Source: Acinetobacter sp. B51(2017)
Lineage (GTDB): Bacteria > Pseudomonadota > Gammaproteobacteria > Pseudomonadales > Moraxellaceae
Direction of reading: 5' to 3'
NCBI RefSeq assembly: GCF_003711395.1
Contig: NZ_PJRJ01000029.1
Coordinates: 1-36,348, forward strand
Length of the DNA stretch: 36,348 bases
Both the position numbers and the translations under genes were made by a program. Below, piece after piece: positions 34,756-36,348 of the stretch (position 1 is the first letter of the stretch; each line of letters begins with the position of its first letter). The notes beneath the pieces are model-generated. The model saw only the letters and a list, made by a program, of their open reading frames with translations. It was not told the DNA's origin and searched no databases.

Positions 34756-35484
34756 TCAAAGATTGATGCGCAATTGAATTCGGTCTGCACAAAACCGTGT
34801 TAAAGCGTATTCAAGTGGGGTACCATCCCGCTCGTTTACGTTAATGCTTTTGACCCGTAAAATCGGTTGGGACTTAGGCATGCTCAATAGTGCAGCATCG
34901 TCACCTTGCGGGAGTACTGCACTGACTAAGCTTTCTATGCGTTTTAATGGCCATCCATAATGTTGTTGAATAAAGCCGTGTAACGATCCAGTTTGATACA
35001 GCTCAAGAAAATCAGGAAAATGACACTGTGGAAAATAATGTGAGCTCACACAAATGGGTTGTTGATCTGCCAAACGTAAGGTTTCAATACAAATCACAGG
35101 ATCACGGGGCTTTAAGGCTAAATGTTGCGCAACCCCAGTTTCGGCAGGCATCACCACTTTGCGTCGAACCTGCATAGAAGTTGTTTTACCTAAATTTTTC
35201 AATGTTTGTGTAAAACGGGTTTTGGCTGCGACGGTATAGTCAATAGGCTGAGTTAATACAAATGTTCCTTTACCATGGCGACGTTCAACGACACCCTCTT
35301 GAATCAATGCTTCGATAGCATGGCGAATGGTATGGCGATTCACCTGAAAGCGTTCAGCTAATTCAAATTCGGATGCTAAACAATCCCCCGGTTGATAGTG
35401 CTGGCTAATATCTTGACGCAGCACGTTAGCAATTTGGCTATAAATTTTTTCTGTACTGTTGCGTTTTAATAAAGTCATTGTCAT
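34756..35484 (-). CDS. phnF: GntR/HutC-family regulator PhnF
   Basis: The protein (242 aa) has an N-terminal winged helix: EKIYSQIANVLRQDI, then LASEFELAERFQVNRHTIRHAIEAL, then VERRHGKGTFV. It also has a C-terminal UTRA ligand domain. It is the first gene of the phn operon and probably represses it. Two ATG codons, at 35484 and 35478, can serve as start. The imperfect palindrome just upstream is a candidate operator. Confidence 0.9.
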   Translation of the reverse strand: MTMTLLKRNSTEKIYSQIANVLRQDISQHYQPGDCLASEFELAERFQVNRHTIRHAIEALIQEGVVERRHGKGTFVLTQPIDYTVAAKTRFTQTLKNLGKTTSMQVRRKVVMPAETGVAQHLALKPRDPVICIETLRLADQQPICVSSHYFPQCHFPDFLELYQTGSLHGFIQQHYGWPLKRIESLVSAVLPQGDDAALLSMPKSQPILRVKSINVNERDGTPLEYALTRFCADRIQLRINL

Positions 35485-35497
35485 CTAGACATCTATA
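35484..35497. promoter_or_regulatory. Candidate PhnF operator
   Basis: TCTAGACATCTATA contains a TAGA/TCTA inverted repeat immediately before (and touching) the phnF start codon. HutC-group GntR regulators often bind GT-x-TA-x-AC-like palindromes; read on the minus strand this site gives GTATAGATGTCTA. Its location at the head of the operon supports autoregulation. No binding evidence is available from sequence alone. Confidence 0.42.
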
Positions 35498-35593
35498 CAT
35501 GTGCGTTGTTTAAATTAAGCGCTTTATGTGACATTTAAATTAAGTTTATATTTAATTTTGATGAATTATTATGCTTCTTCTGGTGCACTAACT

Positions 35594-35636
35594 TGACATA
35601 CTCCCACCACTTTCACGATGTTCAAGTAGAGTATTC
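35594..35636 (-). mobile_element. IS200/IS605-type right end, next to the TnpB tail
   Basis: On the minus strand, past the TnpB-derived stop at 35652, the sequence can form a hairpin with arms CTACTT and AAGTGG, then finishes TGGGAGTATGTCA at about 35594. Right-end hairpins followed by GGGAGxATGTCA are typical of tnpB elements and coincide with the 3' part of their guide RNA scaffold. The DNA beyond it (35593 downward) is the phnF upstream region. Confidence 0.5.
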
Positions 35637-35651
35637 TAAAAGCAAAAGCTC

Positions 35652-36116
35652 TTAGGCGACTTCCTCACAGATTTCGCTTGCTTTCTGCTTCGCAGGCCGA
35701 CCTTTACTGCATCTTCCCTCCACAGACAAAACGTTACGTCCTACCGCTAAAATATTAGGAGAAGCATTCATATCTGCATTCTCGCTAAAGCCACACTCAA
35801 CATAGCTAAAGTTTGCCTGAGTAAGCCTGTTTTCTTTTGCAATATGACCACATGAACTACAAGTCTGACTTGTATTCAGACTTTGAACAAAGCCTGTCAC
35901 CATGCGTAAAGAAAGGTGAAAAAGAGAGTTGATCATTAAGCAGCATTGAATGGCTGCATCAGAATAGGTGTGATTTCGTCCTTGTTTAACGATAGACGGA
36001 GCATACCATTGGGTGGCTGAATCAAACCAAATACATATATTTCCTCGATTGATCAAGGCTTTATTGTAGGTAGACCAATACGTTGTACGATAGATTTTAG
36101 GAGTAGGTTTATTCAC
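35652..36116 (-). pseudogene. Chimeric relic: IS5-family transposase N-terminus joined in frame to a TnpB zinc-finger tail
   Basis: From a GTG at 36116 the frame reads VNKPTPKIYRTTYWSTYNKA and continues to SLRMVTGFVQSL, the N-terminal region of an IS5-family (IS903-like) DDE transposase. At about 35877 it changes directly into the end of an IS605-type TnpB: NTSQTCSSCGHIAKENR, then VECGFSENADMNASPNILAV. The TnpB zinc finger is damaged, since the first cysteine of the second pair is Y (SYVECG). The nuclease core of TnpB and the catalytic part of the IS5 protein are missing, so neither activity can remain. The frame stays open upstream to an ATG at 36161, but that lies inside the IS3 terminal repeat. 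Confidence 0.8.
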
Positions 36117-36133
36117 GTGATAATTATATTGCT

Positions 36134-36172
36134 TGATCCTAGCCAAAATAATGGACAGCACGTCCCTCTAAA
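36134..36172 (+). mobile_element. IS3-family element, left terminal inverted repeat
   Basis: The sequence starts TGATCCTAG at 36134, with TGGACA and CCCTCTAAA downstream. It aligns without gaps to the reverse complement of the repeat ending at 127 (31 of 39 bases identical). It marks the left tip of an IS inserted 17 bp upstream of the IS5-family relic. The element is in the same orientation as the one at the left edge of the window. Confidence 0.8.
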
Positions 36173-36206
36173 GATAACGTAACTTTAATCTTTGGAGATT
36201 CAAGAA

Positions 36207-36348
36207 ATGGCTAAACGTTTTAGTCCTGAATTTAAACAGCAAGCGATTGATTATGCACTTTCAAACTCCCACGAACCTATAGCTGCAATCGCCCAGAAAT
36301 TAGGTGTGGGTTATTCAACTTTAGACAAATGGATTCGTGAAGCCAATC
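36207..36348 (+). CDS. IS3-family transposase OrfA, N-terminal fragment (runs off the right edge)
   Basis: The ATG at 36207, with GGAG upstream, begins MAKRFSPEFKQQAIDYALSN and continues AAIAQKLGVGYSTLDKWIREAN. This is the helix-turn-helix of IS3-type OrfA (HTH_Tnp_1). Only 47 codons are inside the window. OrfA binds the IS ends and is normally joined to OrfB by a programmed -1 frameshift further downstream, which cannot be examined here. Confidence 0.9.
   Translation, partial: MAKRFSPEFKQQAIDYALSNSHEPIAAIAQKLGVGYSTLDKWIREAN

Noticed and set aside
35525..35555. Possible Pho box upstream of phnF (ATGTCACATAAAG on the minus strand)
   Set aside because: Only the first half resembles the PhoB consensus (TGTCA); the second repeat eleven bases on does not match, so it was not annotated.

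Overview
The window looks like chromosome of an Acinetobacter-like gammaproteobacterium (Moraxellaceae). The evidence is the moderately AT-rich coding sequence, the NasS/NasT-controlled assimilatory nitrate operon, and the Acinetobacter-type insertion-sequence debris. No rRNA, tRNA or CRISPR array was seen. The species is inferred from gene content, not proven.

Layout. Positions 1-127 are the right end of an IS3-family element (OrfB tail plus terminal inverted repeat). 165-2910 (minus) is an operon nasT-nasS-moeB: an ANTAR antiterminator, its nitrate/nitrite-binding partner, and a MoeB-rhodanese protein. The divergent control region 2911-3302 carries two back-to-back sigma-54 (-24/-12) promoters, an NtrC-like site and, at the start of the rightward leader, two hairpins with six-base loops of the A1/G4 type recognised by ANTAR proteins. 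3303-20045 (plus) is one long co-directional run for nitrate assimilation: nitrate porter, nirB, a NirD-FAD reductase fusion, nitrate reductase nasA, mobA, moaA, moaD, moaE, a moaC-moaB fusion, moeA, modABC and cysG. It encodes uptake, both reductases and nearly every accessory function they need: molybdate import, bis-MGD cofactor synthesis and siroheme synthesis.

20200-22070 is a small drug-efflux module: a Bcr/CflA-type transporter broken by a one-base frameshift, followed by a TetR regulator, with a perfect 18-bp palindromic operator in front. 22071-24404 is decaying accessory DNA: remnants of two secreted DUF11-like surface proteins (each frameshifted, the second also truncated) and gene-poor AT-rich spacers.

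24405-35484 (minus) is a complete phosphonate (C-P lyase) operon, phnF-D-C-E1-E2-G-H-I-J-K-L-M-N-P. It has regulator, ABC importer, lyase core, phosphonatase-type helper genes and PRcP phosphodiesterase, with tightly overlapping genes.

The right edge is mobile-element debris: an IS200/IS605-type right end and TnpB zinc-finger tail fused in frame to the N-terminus of an IS5-family transposase (35594-36116). A second IS3-family element starts at 36134 and runs off the window. Its terminal repeat matches that of the left-edge element at 31 of 39 aligned positions and in the same orientation. The whole 36-kb nitrate plus phosphonate block is therefore bracketed by direct copies of one type of IS3 element. 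The most noteworthy points are this bracket, the two-layer nitrogen control region, the NirD-reductase fusion with a possible internal start, the four-cysteine insertion in PhnK and the TnpB/IS5 chimera.
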